Shown piece after piece: positions 1 through 8,508 of a stretch of 64,000 nucleotides of DNA; position 1 is the first letter of the stretch; the number at the start of each line of letters is the position of its first letter. Both the position numbers and the translations under genes were made by a program. This DNA comes from JBBSTY01 sp038235385 (GTDB lineage: Bacteria > Actinomycetota > Acidimicrobiia > Acidimicrobiales > Acidimicrobilacustridaceae): NCBI GenBank assembly GCA_038235385.1, contig JBBSTY010000001.1:1-64000 (forward strand). Direction: 5' to 3'. The notes under the pieces are model-generated. The model worked only from the letters and a program-made list of their open reading frames with translations, ran no database searches and had not been told where the DNA came from.

Positions 1-47
1 GGGATGATACACACCGGCGCGGCAAGTGCCACACCCGTGGGATCGCC

Positions 48-1661
48 TCAGGAACGGCTCAACCGGCGCGCTTCGGCCCGCCGCTCGCCGTCGATGCGTT
101 CCAGCTCCGGTTCGGAGTAGTCCACGTGGCTCATCGTCTCGGCGATGGCCCGGTGCCCGGCGGTCTCGGCGATCAGTCGGTGCATCTCCTGGCCGACGAG
201 CCGGTAGGACGGGTGTCCCTGCGGTGTCGTGCGCAGCTCGATCAGGTGCATCGCCTCGCGGACGTTCATCTGCATGACGTAGCGGACACGGTAGGCCAGG
301 GCGACGGCGTAGCCGGCCTGTTCGGGGAACTCCTCCCGCAGGGCGTGGTACAGGCCCTCCGAGCGCTCCATGGACTCGTCGAAGACCTGGCGGGCGCCGG
401 CCAGGTCGACCGCATCGGGCCGCACGTAGCCGTGGTCCGGGGTCAGCCGCTGCCACTCGATCGTGAGCATGCGATGGCGTTGGAGGTCGCGGAACGCGCC
501 GTAGTCGCTGAGCACGTCGAAGCGGTAGGAGCTGCGCTCGAGGGCACGGCCGGGCTTGTGTCGGCGGTTCTGGCGGTCACCGGTGTAGGCCCGGAGCACC
601 TCGATCCGCTCGTCGACGGTCATCTGGCGAACGCGAGCTTCGATCTGCACCTCGGGCAGGTGGCTGACGGCGTAGAGGGCAGCGGTCACGAGCTTGATCT
701 CGGCATCGGGGTCGAAGTCGACGAGGGTCACCGTCGCCTCGTCCGGCTGGGCCTCGGTGGCCGCGTCCGCGAGGAGCCGATCGGCGACCTCGTTCATGGC
801 GGTCTGGTTCGTCTCGAAGTAGGTGCTCCACGCGCCGCCGCGATCGGCGAGGTCCACGCGCTTGAGGAACGACGGGATCACCTTGCGGAGCTCGGTGAGC
901 ATCAGGTCCGCGTAGGCGCGCGCTTCGGGAAGGGGATGCGCCCGCATGCGCAGGAGCAGCATCTCGTACCCCTGACCGGTTCCGTAGATGCCGACGTTCG
1001 ACAGCGACGCGGCCGGCAGCAGGCCCCGCAACGCGTCGAACCCCTTGGCCCGGATGGCTTGGCGGTAGACGAAGTCGGAGTCGGCATCGTCTTTGGGGTG
1101 CGCGGCTCGGAAGTGCTCCTGCAGCGGGGCGAGCAGCTCCGCGTACGTGTCGAACATGCGATCCATGTCGCCCACGTAGCGGGTGCCCAGGCTCGACATC
1201 AGCACGTCGGGGTCGCGGAAGTACCGGAAGCGCCCCCCGATGCGGGCGTCGTAGGCGATGTACCGGGTCGACTGCTCGAGGTAGGCCATCAGCCGACCCC
1301 ACTCGAGGATCTTGGTGAGCAGGTTGGACGACTGCTCACACGCGAGGTGGACCCCTCCGAGCTGGGCCACCGAGTCGTCGCCGTACTCGAAGAAGACCTT
1401 GTCGTAGAGCTCCTCGGCCCGTCGGAGCCCGACGGTGGCATCGATCGACGCGTCGCCCGAGATGTCGAGCTCGTTGACGAACTCGTCGAGGAAGAGCCGG
1501 CGCAGGCTCTTCGACGACCGGGAGTAGCGGGCGAAGAGCGCGCCCTTGACGACCTCGGGCAGGTTCACGAGCGCGAAGACCGGGCCATCCAGGTTGGTGA
1601 AGTACCGCCGGAGGATGTCGGCTTCGGATTCGGTGAACTCTTCGGCGACGTAGGCGGTCAC
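48..1661 (-). CDS. ThyX-like double-domain protein (FAD-dependent thymidylate synthase family)
   Basis: 537 residues, about twice the usual ThyX length (220-250), and it reads as two ThyX-type halves. The first half holds ARYSRS (44-49) and QSTRYIAYD, both ThyX-like flavin/substrate elements. The second half holds RHRMLTIEWQR (from about 395), which matches the ThyX signature RHR-x7-S except that Arg replaces the final Ser. Canonical ThyX makes dTMP from dUMP with FADH2 and methylene-tetrahydrofolate; whether this long form does so is uncertain because of the altered motif. Start is GTG, 8 bases after a TACGCT -10 element and without a Shine-Dalgarno, so translation is probably leaderless. 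It stands alone downstream of the M20 peptidase gene. Confidence 0.8.
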   Translation of the reverse strand: MTAYVAEEFTESEADILRRYFTNLDGPVFALVNLPEVVKGALFARYSRSSKSLRRLFLDEFVNELDISGDASIDATVGLRRAEELYDKVFFEYGDDSVAQLGGVHLACEQSSNLLTKILEWGRLMAYLEQSTRYIAYDARIGGRFRYFRDPDVLMSSLGTRYVGDMDRMFDTYAELLAPLQEHFRAAHPKDDADSDFVYRQAIRAKGFDALRGLLPAASLSNVGIYGTGQGYEMLLLRMRAHPLPEARAYADLMLTELRKVIPSFLKRVDLADRGGAWSTYFETNQTAMNEVADRLLADAATEAQPDEATVTLVDFDPDAEIKLVTAALYAVSHLPEVQIEARVRQMTVDERIEVLRAYTGDRQNRRHKPGRALERSSYRFDVLSDYGAFRDLQRHRMLTIEWQRLTPDHGYVRPDAVDLAGARQVFDESMERSEGLYHALREEFPEQAGYAVALAYRVRYVMQMNVREAMHLIELRTTPQGHPSYRLVGQEMHRLIAETAGHRAIAETMSHVDYSEPELERIDGERRAEARRLSRS

Positions 1662-1669
1662 GACTCGGG

Positions 1670-1675
1670 AGCGTA
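1670..1675 (-). promoter_or_regulatory. -10 element TACGCT, leaderless start of ThyX-like gene
   Basis: TACGCT, then 8 bases, then the GTG start; no Shine-Dalgarno between. One of 22 such TANNNT-N6-8-start modules in this window. Confidence 0.55.
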
Positions 1676-1779
1676 GGACGTCGTGCCCCGCGAACGGCGG
1701 ACCTCGCCGGGGTGGCGTCGGCAGCGGGATCTCGGGCTGCGGGGGTCGACGCGAACGGCCGCTCGAGAGGTCGATGAGG

Positions 1780-2958
1780 TCATGACGGTCGATCGGCGAA
1801 CGCGCCGCGAACCTGGTGGAGGACGTCGGGGCGCAGCCAGAGGTCGACGATGGTCATGGCCATGGCCTTGGCCCCCTCGAGCACGGCCCGATCTCCCGAG
1901 GCCGATCCGGCGTAGGTCTCGAACTCGAGGGTGTGGATGGCGACGTGGGGCGGTGCGACCTCGATCATGGGATGCATGCTCGGAACCTCGTAGCTCACGT
2001 TGCCCATGTCGGTGCTGCCCACCACGGCGGTGCCGTCGGCAGGCGAGATGGGATGGCGGCCGAACCGGGCCACGTTGGCGGCGTAGAGGTCGATCAGCGG
2101 CTCGTTGTCGCGCATGTCGGCGTAGGTGGGATCGAGCCACTCCCAGGACATCTCGCATCCCGCGGCGTCCGCTCCGGCCTGGAGGCACCGCAGCACCCGC
2201 GCCTTCAACGCGTCGAGTGCCCGGAGGTTGGCAGCGCGCACGTACCAGTGGGACGCGGCGTGGGCAGGGACGATGTTGGGCTTGTCGCCGCCGTCGGTGA
2301 TGATCCCGTGGATGCGCTCGACCGGCCGGATGTGCTGGCGGAGGGCGGCGACGTTGTTGTACCCGAGGATGGCGGCATCGAGGGCGTTGCGACCCTTGTG
2401 CGGTGCGGCGGCGGCGTGGGCGGCCACCCCCTCGTAGGAGACCAGCAGCTGCTGGATGGCGATGGCGTTCATGGCCCGCAGATCGGCGCCGGCGGGGTGC
2501 ACCATCATCGCGGCGTCGACGCCGGCGAGCGCACCGCGCTCCATCATCATGACCTTGCCCCCACCGCCCTCCTCCGCCGGGGTCCCGAGGATCCGGACCT
2601 GTCCACCGAGCTCGTTCGCCAGGCTCGCAGCCGCCAGGCCCGCTCCCAACCCTGCGGTCGCGATGATGTTGTGCCCGCACGCATGGCCGATTCCGGGGAG
2701 CGCGTCGTACTCGCACATCACCGCGACCGTGGGTCCGGTCGTGCCTGCGGATGCGGCGAACGCCGTGGGCAGGCCGAAGGCGCCGCGCTCGGGTGCGAGT
2801 CCGTCCGCCTCGAGCAGATCGGTGAGCAGCGAGTGGGCGAAGGTCTCCTCGAACGCCAGCTCGGGGCGTGCGTGGATCTGGTGGGAGGCGTCGATCAGCG
2901 ACTCTGCTCGGCGGTCGACCTCCGCGATGACACGGGCCTTGGCCTCCTCGAGCTCCAT
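1780..2958 (-). CDS. M20 family metallopeptidase / amidohydrolase
   Basis: 392 residues, normal for M20D amidohydrolases (aminoacylase / p-aminobenzoyl-glutamate hydrolase type). The metal-site segment YDALPGIGHACGHN lies at 84-97 and the catalytic-glutamate segment GTPAEEGGGG around 126-134. A dimerisation (lid) domain follows, with VEVAPPH near the C-terminus. These enzymes hydrolyse amide bonds of small acyl- or peptidyl-amino acids in the cytosol; the substrate cannot be read from sequence. The ATG at 2958 is chosen over longer upstream readings because TACGCT sits six bases before it and the M20 homology begins there (LIDASHQIHARPELAFEE). Confidence 0.88.
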   Translation of the reverse strand: MELEEAKARVIAEVDRRAESLIDASHQIHARPELAFEETFAHSLLTDLLEADGLAPERGAFGLPTAFAASAGTTGPTVAVMCEYDALPGIGHACGHNIIATAGLGAGLAAASLANELGGQVRILGTPAEEGGGGKVMMMERGALAGVDAAMMVHPAGADLRAMNAIAIQQLLVSYEGVAAHAAAAPHKGRNALDAAILGYNNVAALRQHIRPVERIHGIITDGGDKPNIVPAHAASHWYVRAANLRALDALKARVLRCLQAGADAAGCEMSWEWLDPTYADMRDNEPLIDLYAANVARFGRHPISPADGTAVVGSTDMGNVSYEVPSMHPMIEVAPPHVAIHTLEFETYAGSASGDRAVLEGAKAMAMTIVDLWLRPDVLHQVRGAFADRPS

Positions 2959-2964
2959 CGTCGC

Positions 2965-2970
2965 AGCGTA
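2965..2970 (-). promoter_or_regulatory. -10 element TACGCT, leaderless start of M20 gene
   Basis: TACGCT, 6 bases, ATG at 2958; no Shine-Dalgarno. Confidence 0.55.
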
Positions 2971-3095
2971 GCCCCGGGGGTGAGGAGGTCGAGCCCGACG
3001 TCGACCCGCACAGCCGAGGTCCGAGGGTGGCCCGCCCCCATGCCCATCATCGGGTCGGCGTGTGCACGGCGTTCGTCGGCCGGTCCGACGACCGG

Positions 3096-3707
3096 TCAGA
3101 CCACGACGTCGAGGGCGTCGGGCTCCACCCGCAGGACCACGCTCGAACCGCGGCCGATCCGCTCCCCGTCGAGCCAGATGTCGAGCGCGGGATCGAGATC
3201 GATCTGGGCCGAACCGGCGCGCCGGACGGCGATCTGCGGATGCGGCACGTGGGTGCCGGTGCGCAGGCGGCTCCTGGCCTTCCACCGGTCCGACAGGGTC
3301 AGGTCGGCGTCGGTGAGGTCGAGCAGGCCGTCGTTGGGGTGCGACCGAGGGGCGACGTCCCACGTGCCGAGCCACTGCGCGTTCATGGCCGCGACGATGC
3401 GGCCGGTCCACCACGACCGTCGGGCGACGAGGTGGGCGACGAACCAGTGGATGCGCCCGTCGACGAGCACCGAGGCCAGATCGACGGGAAAGGTCATGGC
3501 CGCATCGGATCGGAGGCGCGCCGCGTCGCCGGTGCCGCCGAGCGTCCGGCACAGGTCGCCGCCGAGCAGGCCGAGCGGAGGCGGCCGATCCCCGGCGCGA
3601 CGGGCTGCCTCCACGATCGCTCGGGCCTCGGCGTCGGTGCGCACGATGACGCCGTCGGGTGCGAGCGGTGCCGGTCGCCCCCAGTCCTTGCCCTTCTCGA
3701 TCGTCAT
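3096..3707 (-). CDS. Standalone protein resembling the C-terminal domain of diacylglycerol/YegS-type lipid kinases
   Basis: 203 residues. The central part (MNAQWLGTWDVAPRSHP, then DGLLDLTDADLTLSDRWKARSRL) resembles the beta-rich C-terminal half of DAGK/YegS lipid kinases, where a similar 'NG...G..i.P.a...DGLLdv' stretch occurs. The N-terminal kinase domain with its GGDGT nucleotide loop is missing, so it is unlikely to be an active kinase by itself. The start ATG overlaps the helY stop by four bases (ATGA), so it is the last gene of the tatB-tatC-helY run and translationally coupled to helY. Function unknown; the domain assignment is by eye. Confidence 0.6.
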   Translation of the reverse strand: MTIEKGKDWGRPAPLAPDGVIVRTDAEARAIVEAARRAGDRPPPLGLLGGDLCRTLGGTGDAARLRSDAAMTFPVDLASVLVDGRIHWFVAHLVARRSWWTGRIVAAMNAQWLGTWDVAPRSHPNDGLLDLTDADLTLSDRWKARSRLRTGTHVPHPQIAVRRAGSAQIDLDPALDIWLDGERIGRGSSVVLRVEPDALDVVV

Positions 3708-6385
3708 GCGGGCGGCGCGTCGTTCGTGCCCACCTGGGAGGCGGCCGCCACGACACCGCGGAACAAGCCGTCCGCGGCCTGGCGGGCGGTGCGGGCCGTG
3801 TCGGGGTTCGGCGTGGCGTCGGCGATCTGACGGACCAGATCGATGAGCTGCTTGGCGTTGCGGACGAAGTCGCCACCCGAGAGGGTCTCGTCGACCAGGA
3901 CGTGATCGAGGGTCTCCCCCGCCGTCCAGGCGTGGGCCAGGGCGAAGAACGTCGGGTCCGGGGTGCGGGTCAGGGGAAGCCGGCTGCGCTTCTCGTCTGC
4001 GTTGAGCTCACCGGCGATGGCGACGAGCGCATCGACGCGTCGCCGCACCGCGTCGGAGGGGAACCACGGTGGGTCCGGGGGCAGGGGACTCCGGTGCTCG
4101 TAGGTGAAGCACGACGCCAGCCCGGCGAGCGACGCGGGATCGAGGTCGTCGAACAGCCCCTGCTCGATGCATTCGGCGATGAGGAGGTCGCTCTCGTGGA
4201 ACACCCGGACGAGGCGCTCGCCGCGAGCGGTGAGTCCCCATCCCCGGAGGTAGCCCCAGGCTTCGAGGAGCTGGAGGACCCGGTCGAAGGTGAGGGCCAA
4301 CGACTCGGTGTGCCCGTCGATCCGGCGATGGAGCTCGGCGACCTCGCGCTCGCCGCGGAGCAGTTGACGCGAGGCGCGGAGGTGCTCGTCGCGGTCGGGG
4401 CAGTCGGCCACGGGATGGCGCCACGACGGCTTCGTGTCGTCGCGCTCGTCGCGCTCATCGGGCGATGGCGTTCGTCGGCCGCCGCCGGAGCGCGCCGGGA
4501 GGCGTCGGAGCGCCTCAGCCACCTTGCGTTGGTACGACGCGCTGTTCGGGGTGAACGGATCGGGGAGATCGATCCGGCCGAGCACCTCAGGCGCCCGATC
4601 GGCGTCGTCCTCGTTGAGGGTCAGCACCCGGCGGGCTTCGGTCACCGCCCGGACGCGGAGGTTGCCGCCCTTGCGCTGGGCGACCGACAGCACGACCGCC
4701 CGTCCCGCGCTCTTGCCGCCCCGTACGCGGAAGACGTCGCCCGGTCGGAGGTCGGCGAAGGGGTGCGAACCCGGTGCGGGACGATCGTGTGACCGGGAGC
4801 GGTCGCGCTCGACGTCGATCAGCCTGCGCAGCTCGTCGGTGTCGCCGCGTTCGCAGTGGGCGCGCGATCGGAGGGTCTCGAGGGCGGCCTGGCGGGTCGC
4901 GATCCGGGTCTCGAGCGTCACGACCTCGCGGTCGGCCCGGTACTGCGCGAACGACAGGTTCAGGAGGTGGTGGGCCTCGGCCGCCGTGTAGCGCCGCACC
5001 AGGTTCGCCGCCATGTTGAACGTCGGCCGGAACGATGACGTCAGCACGAACGTCCGACTGGCGGCGAGCGAGGCGACGTCGGCGAAGGGAACGAACGGCG
5101 ACCACAGGACCACGGCGTGACCGATGTCGTCGATCCCCCGCCGACCGGCACGCCCGGTGAGCTGGGTGTATTGGCCGGGGGTGAGGAACTCATGGCTCTC
5201 GCCCGTCCACTTCGTGAGCTTGTCGATCACCACCGTACGAGCGGGCATGTTGATGCCGAGCGCCAACGTCTCGGTGGCGAACACCGCCTTGACCAGCCCG
5301 CCGGCGAAGCACTCCTCCACCGCCTCCTTGAACGGCGGGACCATCCCGGCGTGGTGGGCGGCCACGCCGGACTCCAGTGCCGACGACCACCGGTCGTAGC
5401 CGAGGACGGCGAGATCCCGCTCGCTGAGGCTCCCGACCCGACGCTCCACGATCGAGCGGATCTGCTGGCGCTCTTCCGCGTCGGTGAGCCGGAGCCCCGC
5501 CTTGATGCAACTCTGCACGGCCTCGTCGCAGGCGGCCCGGCTGAAGATGAAGAAGATCGCCGGGAGCAGGTCGCGGGAGTCGAGCTCGTCGATCACCTCA
5601 AGGCGGCGCGGGGTGGAGTACCGGCGCCGAGACCGATCCCTCGACCCGGTGGTCCCCCGCGGCGACGTCTGATCGAACGCGTCGCCGCGCGGGTTCGCCG
5701 TGCCGTCGACCAGGGTGGGGATCAGGTGGAGGCGCTCGCTCGTGCGGTCGTCGACGGCGTACAGGTTGACCAGTTCGATCGGTCGGCGATCCTCGAGGAC
5801 CGTTGCCGTCGGCCCGCGGACGGTCGAGATCCAGTCGGCGAGCTCGGGGGCGTTCGACACGGTGGCCGAGAGGCACACCAGGCGAACCTCGGGTGGGGTG
5901 TGGATGATGACCTCCTCCCACACCGGTCCGCGGTAGGCGTCCTGGAGGTAGTGCACCTCGTCGAGCACGACGAAGAGCAGGCCATCGAGCGCCGACGAGC
6001 GCGCGTAGATCATGTTGCGCAGCACCTCGGTGGTCATCACGATCACCGGGGCATCCGGGTTGATGGCGTTGTCGCCGGTGAGCAGCCCGACCGCCTCGGC
6101 CCCGTGGCGGCGCCGGAGATCGGTGAACTTCTGGTTCGACAGCGCCTTGATCGGCGTCGTGTAGAACGCCTTCTTCCCGGCGGCGAGCGCCCGCGCGACG
6201 GCGTGCTCGGCGACGATCGTCTTGCCCGATCCGGTCGGCGCCGAGACGAGGACCGACTTGCCCGAGTCGAGCGCCTCGATGGCATCGATCTGGAAGCGGT
6301 CGAGCTCGAAGTCGTAGGGCCGGGCGTCGGCATCCGCAGGCGGAGCCGACGTGCGGTGGTCGCCAGGACGCGGAGCCGGCCCCAT
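3704..6385 (-). CDS. helY: HelY-type DEAD/DEAH-box superfamily 2 helicase (Ski2-like)
   Basis: 893 residues, the usual size of actinobacterial HelY. Walker A SAPTGSGKT is at 48-56, the DEVH box (VVLDEVHYLQ) near 140, SAT motif III after it, and the motif VI region QLTGRAGRRGID in the second RecA fold. A long C-terminal half like that of Ski2/Mtr4 helicases follows. The expected role is ATP-dependent RNA or RNA/DNA unwinding in the cytosol. The start ATG shares one base with the tatC stop (TGATG), giving tight coupling. HelY next to Tat and Paf genes is the same order as in mycobacteria (helY-tatC-tatA-pafC-pafB-pafA). Confidence 0.9.
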   Translation of the reverse strand: MGPAPRPGDHRTSAPPADADARPYDFELDRFQIDAIEALDSGKSVLVSAPTGSGKTIVAEHAVARALAAGKKAFYTTPIKALSNQKFTDLRRRHGAEAVGLLTGDNAINPDAPVIVMTTEVLRNMIYARSSALDGLLFVVLDEVHYLQDAYRGPVWEEVIIHTPPEVRLVCLSATVSNAPELADWISTVRGPTATVLEDRRPIELVNLYAVDDRTSERLHLIPTLVDGTANPRGDAFDQTSPRGTTGSRDRSRRRYSTPRRLEVIDELDSRDLLPAIFFIFSRAACDEAVQSCIKAGLRLTDAEERQQIRSIVERRVGSLSERDLAVLGYDRWSSALESGVAAHHAGMVPPFKEAVEECFAGGLVKAVFATETLALGINMPARTVVIDKLTKWTGESHEFLTPGQYTQLTGRAGRRGIDDIGHAVVLWSPFVPFADVASLAASRTFVLTSSFRPTFNMAANLVRRYTAAEAHHLLNLSFAQYRADREVVTLETRIATRQAALETLRSRAHCERGDTDELRRLIDVERDRSRSHDRPAPGSHPFADLRPGDVFRVRGGKSAGRAVVLSVAQRKGGNLRVRAVTEARRVLTLNEDDADRAPEVLGRIDLPDPFTPNSASYQRKVAEALRRLPARSGGGRRTPSPDERDERDDTKPSWRHPVADCPDRDEHLRASRQLLRGEREVAELHRRIDGHTESLALTFDRVLQLLEAWGYLRGWGLTARGERLVRVFHESDLLIAECIEQGLFDDLDPASLAGLASCFTYEHRSPLPPDPPWFPSDAVRRRVDALVAIAGELNADEKRSRLPLTRTPDPTFFALAHAWTAGETLDHVLVDETLSGGDFVRNAKQLIDLVRQIADATPNPDTARTARQAADGLFRGVVAAASQVGTNDAPPA

Positions 6386-7176
6386 CAGGCCTCGCGGTCG
6401 ACGGCGGCTGCCTTCTTGCGCTTGCTCTTGTTGATGAGGAACCCGATCACGATGGCGATCCCGTAGAAGAGGAACATCGGCGTGGCGAGCGCCATCATGC
6501 TGATGGGATCGCCGCTCGGCGTGATGACCGCGGCGAAGATCACGATGATCACCACGGCCTGGCGCCACCACCCGAGCAGTCGCTGAGGCGTGAGCACACC
6601 GGCGATCTGGAGCGCGACGAGCAGGACGGGGAACTCGAAACCGATCCCGAACGCCAGCATCATGTAGGAGATGAGGCTGATGTAGTTGTCCGGTGTGTAG
6701 AACGGCTCGACGTTGGTGCCGCCGACGCTGATCAGGAACTGCAGGGCCGGGTTGAGCGTGTAGTAGGCGAGGGCGGCACCGAAGACGAAGAGGGCCACTG
6801 CGCTCATCACGAACGGCACCGCGTAGCGCTTCTCGTGGGGGTAGAGCCCGGGCGTGATGAAGCGCCAGAGCTGCCAGAGCAGCACCGGCATCGCCAGCAC
6901 GATGCCCATGTAGGCGGCCACCTTGATGCGGGTGGTGAACGGGTCGAGCGGATCGGTGGCGATGAACCCGCAGTTCGGGTCGTTGAGCAGATCGCAGAGC
7001 GGCACCTTCAGGAAGTCGAGCAGGTACGGGTCGTAGAGCCAGAACCCGAGCGCCATGCCCGCGACGACCGCGATCGTGCACTTGACGAGGCGACCCCGCA
7101 GCTCGGCGAGGTGCTCCCAGATGGTCATGCGCCCGTCGTCGAGGTCGGCGAGCGGCGCGTCGGTCTCGTCGATCAC
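6385..7176 (-). CDS. tatC: Sec-independent protein translocase TatC
   Basis: 263 residues from the GTG at 7176. The TatC opening MTIWEHLAELRGRL is followed by six membrane segments and the conserved periplasmic/cytosolic loops (WRFITPGLYPHEK; GFEFPVLLVAL). TatC binds twin-arginine signal peptides and, with TatA/TatB, exports folded proteins across the membrane. The GTG start is preceded by GGTGGAG (7185-7179) just after the tatB stop; the ATG at 7128 (MTIWEH) is an alternative that would remove 16 residues. The gene ends by sharing one base with helY. Confidence 0.93.
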   Translation of the reverse strand: MIDETDAPLADLDDGRMTIWEHLAELRGRLVKCTIAVVAGMALGFWLYDPYLLDFLKVPLCDLLNDPNCGFIATDPLDPFTTRIKVAAYMGIVLAMPVLLWQLWRFITPGLYPHEKRYAVPFVMSAVALFVFGAALAYYTLNPALQFLISVGGTNVEPFYTPDNYISLISYMMLAFGIGFEFPVLLVALQIAGVLTPQRLLGWWRQAVVIIVIFAAVITPSGDPISMMALATPMFLFYGIAIVIGFLINKSKRKKAAAVDREA

Positions 7177-7186
7177 GGCTCCACCG

Positions 7187-7573
7187 TCAGTCGAACGACG
7201 CCGACGGACCGTCGACCTCGATGGAGGGCTCGGCGGCCACGGGCCGTTCGCTCGAACCCGCGGGGCTCGGCACCGCAGGTGCGGCGGAGGCACCCTCGCC
7301 CGTCGTCGTCGCTGCTGCTGTCGTCGGCGCCCCCGCGCGCGGCTGCGGGGTGGGTCCGCCTGCGCTGGTCGGCTTGGACGAGCTGGTGAGACCGGTGAGG
7401 TCGTTGAGGTCCATCGCGTCGCGCAGCTCTCGCTGGAACCCGTTCGACATCCGTCGGAAGTCGCCGAGGTACTTGCCGGCTTGGCGGGCTGCGTTGGGCA
7501 GCTTCTCCGGTCCGAGGACGATCAGGGCGATGAGCATGATGACGAGCACCTCGCCACCGCCGACGTTGAACAT
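7187..7573 (-). CDS. tatB: Twin-arginine translocase subunit TatA/TatB family
   Basis: 128 residues. An N-terminal hydrophobic helix (about 5-22, GGGEVLVIMLIALIVLGPEKLP) ends in the Tat hinge LGPEKLP and is followed by an amphipathic helix, then an Ala/Pro/Thr-rich low-complexity tail. The N-terminus (MFNVGGGEVL) is closer to TatB than TatA, so I name it TatB; a separate TatA may lie elsewhere. First gene of tatB-tatC-helY. The start codon follows TAGACT by six bases, suggesting a leaderless mRNA. Confidence 0.85.
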   Translation of the reverse strand: MFNVGGGEVLVIMLIALIVLGPEKLPNAARQAGKYLGDFRRMSNGFQRELRDAMDLNDLTGLTSSSKPTSAGGPTPQPRAGAPTTAAATTTGEGASAAPAVPSPAGSSERPVAAEPSIEVDGPSASFD

Positions 7574-7579
7574 GGGCCG

Positions 7580-7585
7580 AGTCTA
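7580..7585 (-). promoter_or_regulatory. -10 element TAGACT, leaderless start of tatB
   Basis: TAGACT, 6 bases, ATG at 7573. The element lies inside the last codons of the upstream small gene (7583-7816), so tatB has its own promoter. Confidence 0.5.
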
Positions 7586-7816
7586 CCCAGCACGCCGGGT
7601 GAGCCCGACGTCGGAACGGGGTGCCGAGCGGTCGAGCGCATCGCGGGTGGACGCGAGGTCGGCCCGCAGCAACGCGTGTGCGGCGCGGAGCTGTTCGATG
7701 ACACGGAGCTCGGCTCGGACCTGACGGATCGACCGCTCGAGCGCCGTCGCGAGCAGACCCGAACCGGCGAGCGTCACCACCACGACGGCGGACGCGACGA
7801 CCGTGAGCCAGGGCAC
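7583..7816 (-). CDS. Small single-pass membrane protein, unknown function
   Basis: 77 residues: one hydrophobic helix (about 3-24, VVASAVVVVTLAGSGLLATAL) followed by a charged helical stretch (RSIRQVRAELRVIEQLRAAHALLRADLASTRDALD) that could form a coiled coil. The start is GTG six bases after TAAGGT. It sits just upstream of tatB and the two are nearly contiguous. I do not recognise a family. Confidence 0.6.
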   Translation of the reverse strand: MPWLTVVASAVVVVTLAGSGLLATALERSIRQVRAELRVIEQLRAAHALLRADLASTRDALDRSAPRSDVGLTRRAG

Positions 7817-7822
7817 GTCACC

Positions 7823-7828
7823 ACCTTA
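7823..7828 (-). promoter_or_regulatory. -10 element TAAGGT, leaderless start of small membrane protein
   Basis: TAAGGT, 6 bases, GTG at 7816; no Shine-Dalgarno. Confidence 0.5.
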
Positions 7829-7879
7829 GATGTCCGGCTCGTCGAGCCCGGTGGATCGGACGCCGGTGGGTGGTCGGCG

Positions 7880-8215
7880 TCAGCCGTCGACCAGGCTGGC
7901 GAGCGCCTCGGAGAGGCGGTGATCGTCGTGGAGCAGGCTGTGGAAGTCGAGCAGCTCGTCGTGGGTGATCGGGTCGCCGAAGCTGCGGGGCTCGGAGAGC
8001 TCGAGGGGCGGGCTCCAGGTCGAGTACGCCACCCCGGATGCGACCAGCAGGTCGACCGTGCGGGGCTCGGCCGGCTTGACCACGGTCATGAGGCACATGG
8101 GGCAGCGGAACGAGTAGGTGCCCTGGCTGTCGAGCGTGCACACCCGGACCTGCACGTCGGCTGTCGTGAGCTCGACATCGCCGCAGTCGAAGCAGCTCGC
8201 CCGGATCGTCGCCAT
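7880..8215 (-). CDS. Small zinc-ribbon-like protein, unknown function
   Basis: 111 residues from the ATG at 8215. Two CxxC knuckles, CFDC (8-11) and CPMC (38-41), spaced about 26 residues apart, look like one zinc ribbon; an acidic/hydrophobic C-terminal region follows. The start is supported by GGAAGGAA about 10 bases upstream; an in-frame ATG at 8233 (MEGTSTM) is possible. No catalytic motif is visible. Other high-GC Actinobacteria carry similar short Cys-rich proteins, but I cannot assign a role. Confidence 0.65.
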   Translation of the reverse strand: MATIRASCFDCGDVELTTADVQVRVCTLDSQGTYSFRCPMCLMTVVKPAEPRTVDLLVASGVAYSTWSPPLELSEPRSFGDPITHDELLDFHSLLHDDHRLSEALASLVDG

Positions 8216-8295
8216 CGTGGAGGTTCCTTCCATCCCGTCCGTACCTGGTTTCAGGTTTCGGCAGGCCCGCATCGGTCCTTGAGGGTCCAGGCCTA

Positions 8296-8331
8296 GGCCG
8301 AACGGCCCAAATCATTGGGCCGAACGGCCCA
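8296..8331. repeat. Direct repeat pair forming a GC-rich hairpin
   Basis: The 14-mer GGCCGAACGGCCCA occurs at 8296-8309 and 8318-8331. Between and across the copies, GGCCCAA (8304-8310) and TTGGGCC (8315-8321) form a perfect 7-bp stem with loop ATCA. It lies in the 293-base divergent gap between the zinc-ribbon gene (minus) and the GDPD gene (plus). Candidate protein-binding site or structured element; I see no other feature there except the tandem repeat at 8444. Confidence 0.55.
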
Positions 8332-8443
8332 GGAGCCCACCAGGGGCCACCGTGGGTCGACCAGACCTCGTGGTCGACGAGCACGCCCCGTGGTGCCGAT
8401 GGGTTCGTCGACCGACCATCGAACCCGGCGTCGTGGTGATGGC

Positions 8444-8471
8444 TCGCCGACGTCGGGTCGCCGACGTCGGG
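8444..8471. repeat. 14-bp tandem duplication upstream of GDPD gene
   Basis: The unit TCGCCGACGTCGGG occurs twice head to tail (8444-8457 and 8458-8471), about 40 bases before the GDPD start. Each unit contains the palindrome CCGACGTCGG. Confidence 0.6.
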
Positions 8472-8508
8472 TCGACCGGATCGACCTGACGAGCCAGGAT
8501 GATGGGCC

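Noticed and set aside
126..1676. Long open frames antisense to real genes (for example 126-1676, 5117-6466 and 20336-22378 on the plus strand).
   Set aside because: Typical of ~70 % GC coding DNA; low-complexity Arg/Ala/Val-rich translations without motifs, while the opposite strand encodes ThyX-like, HelY and Arc proteins.
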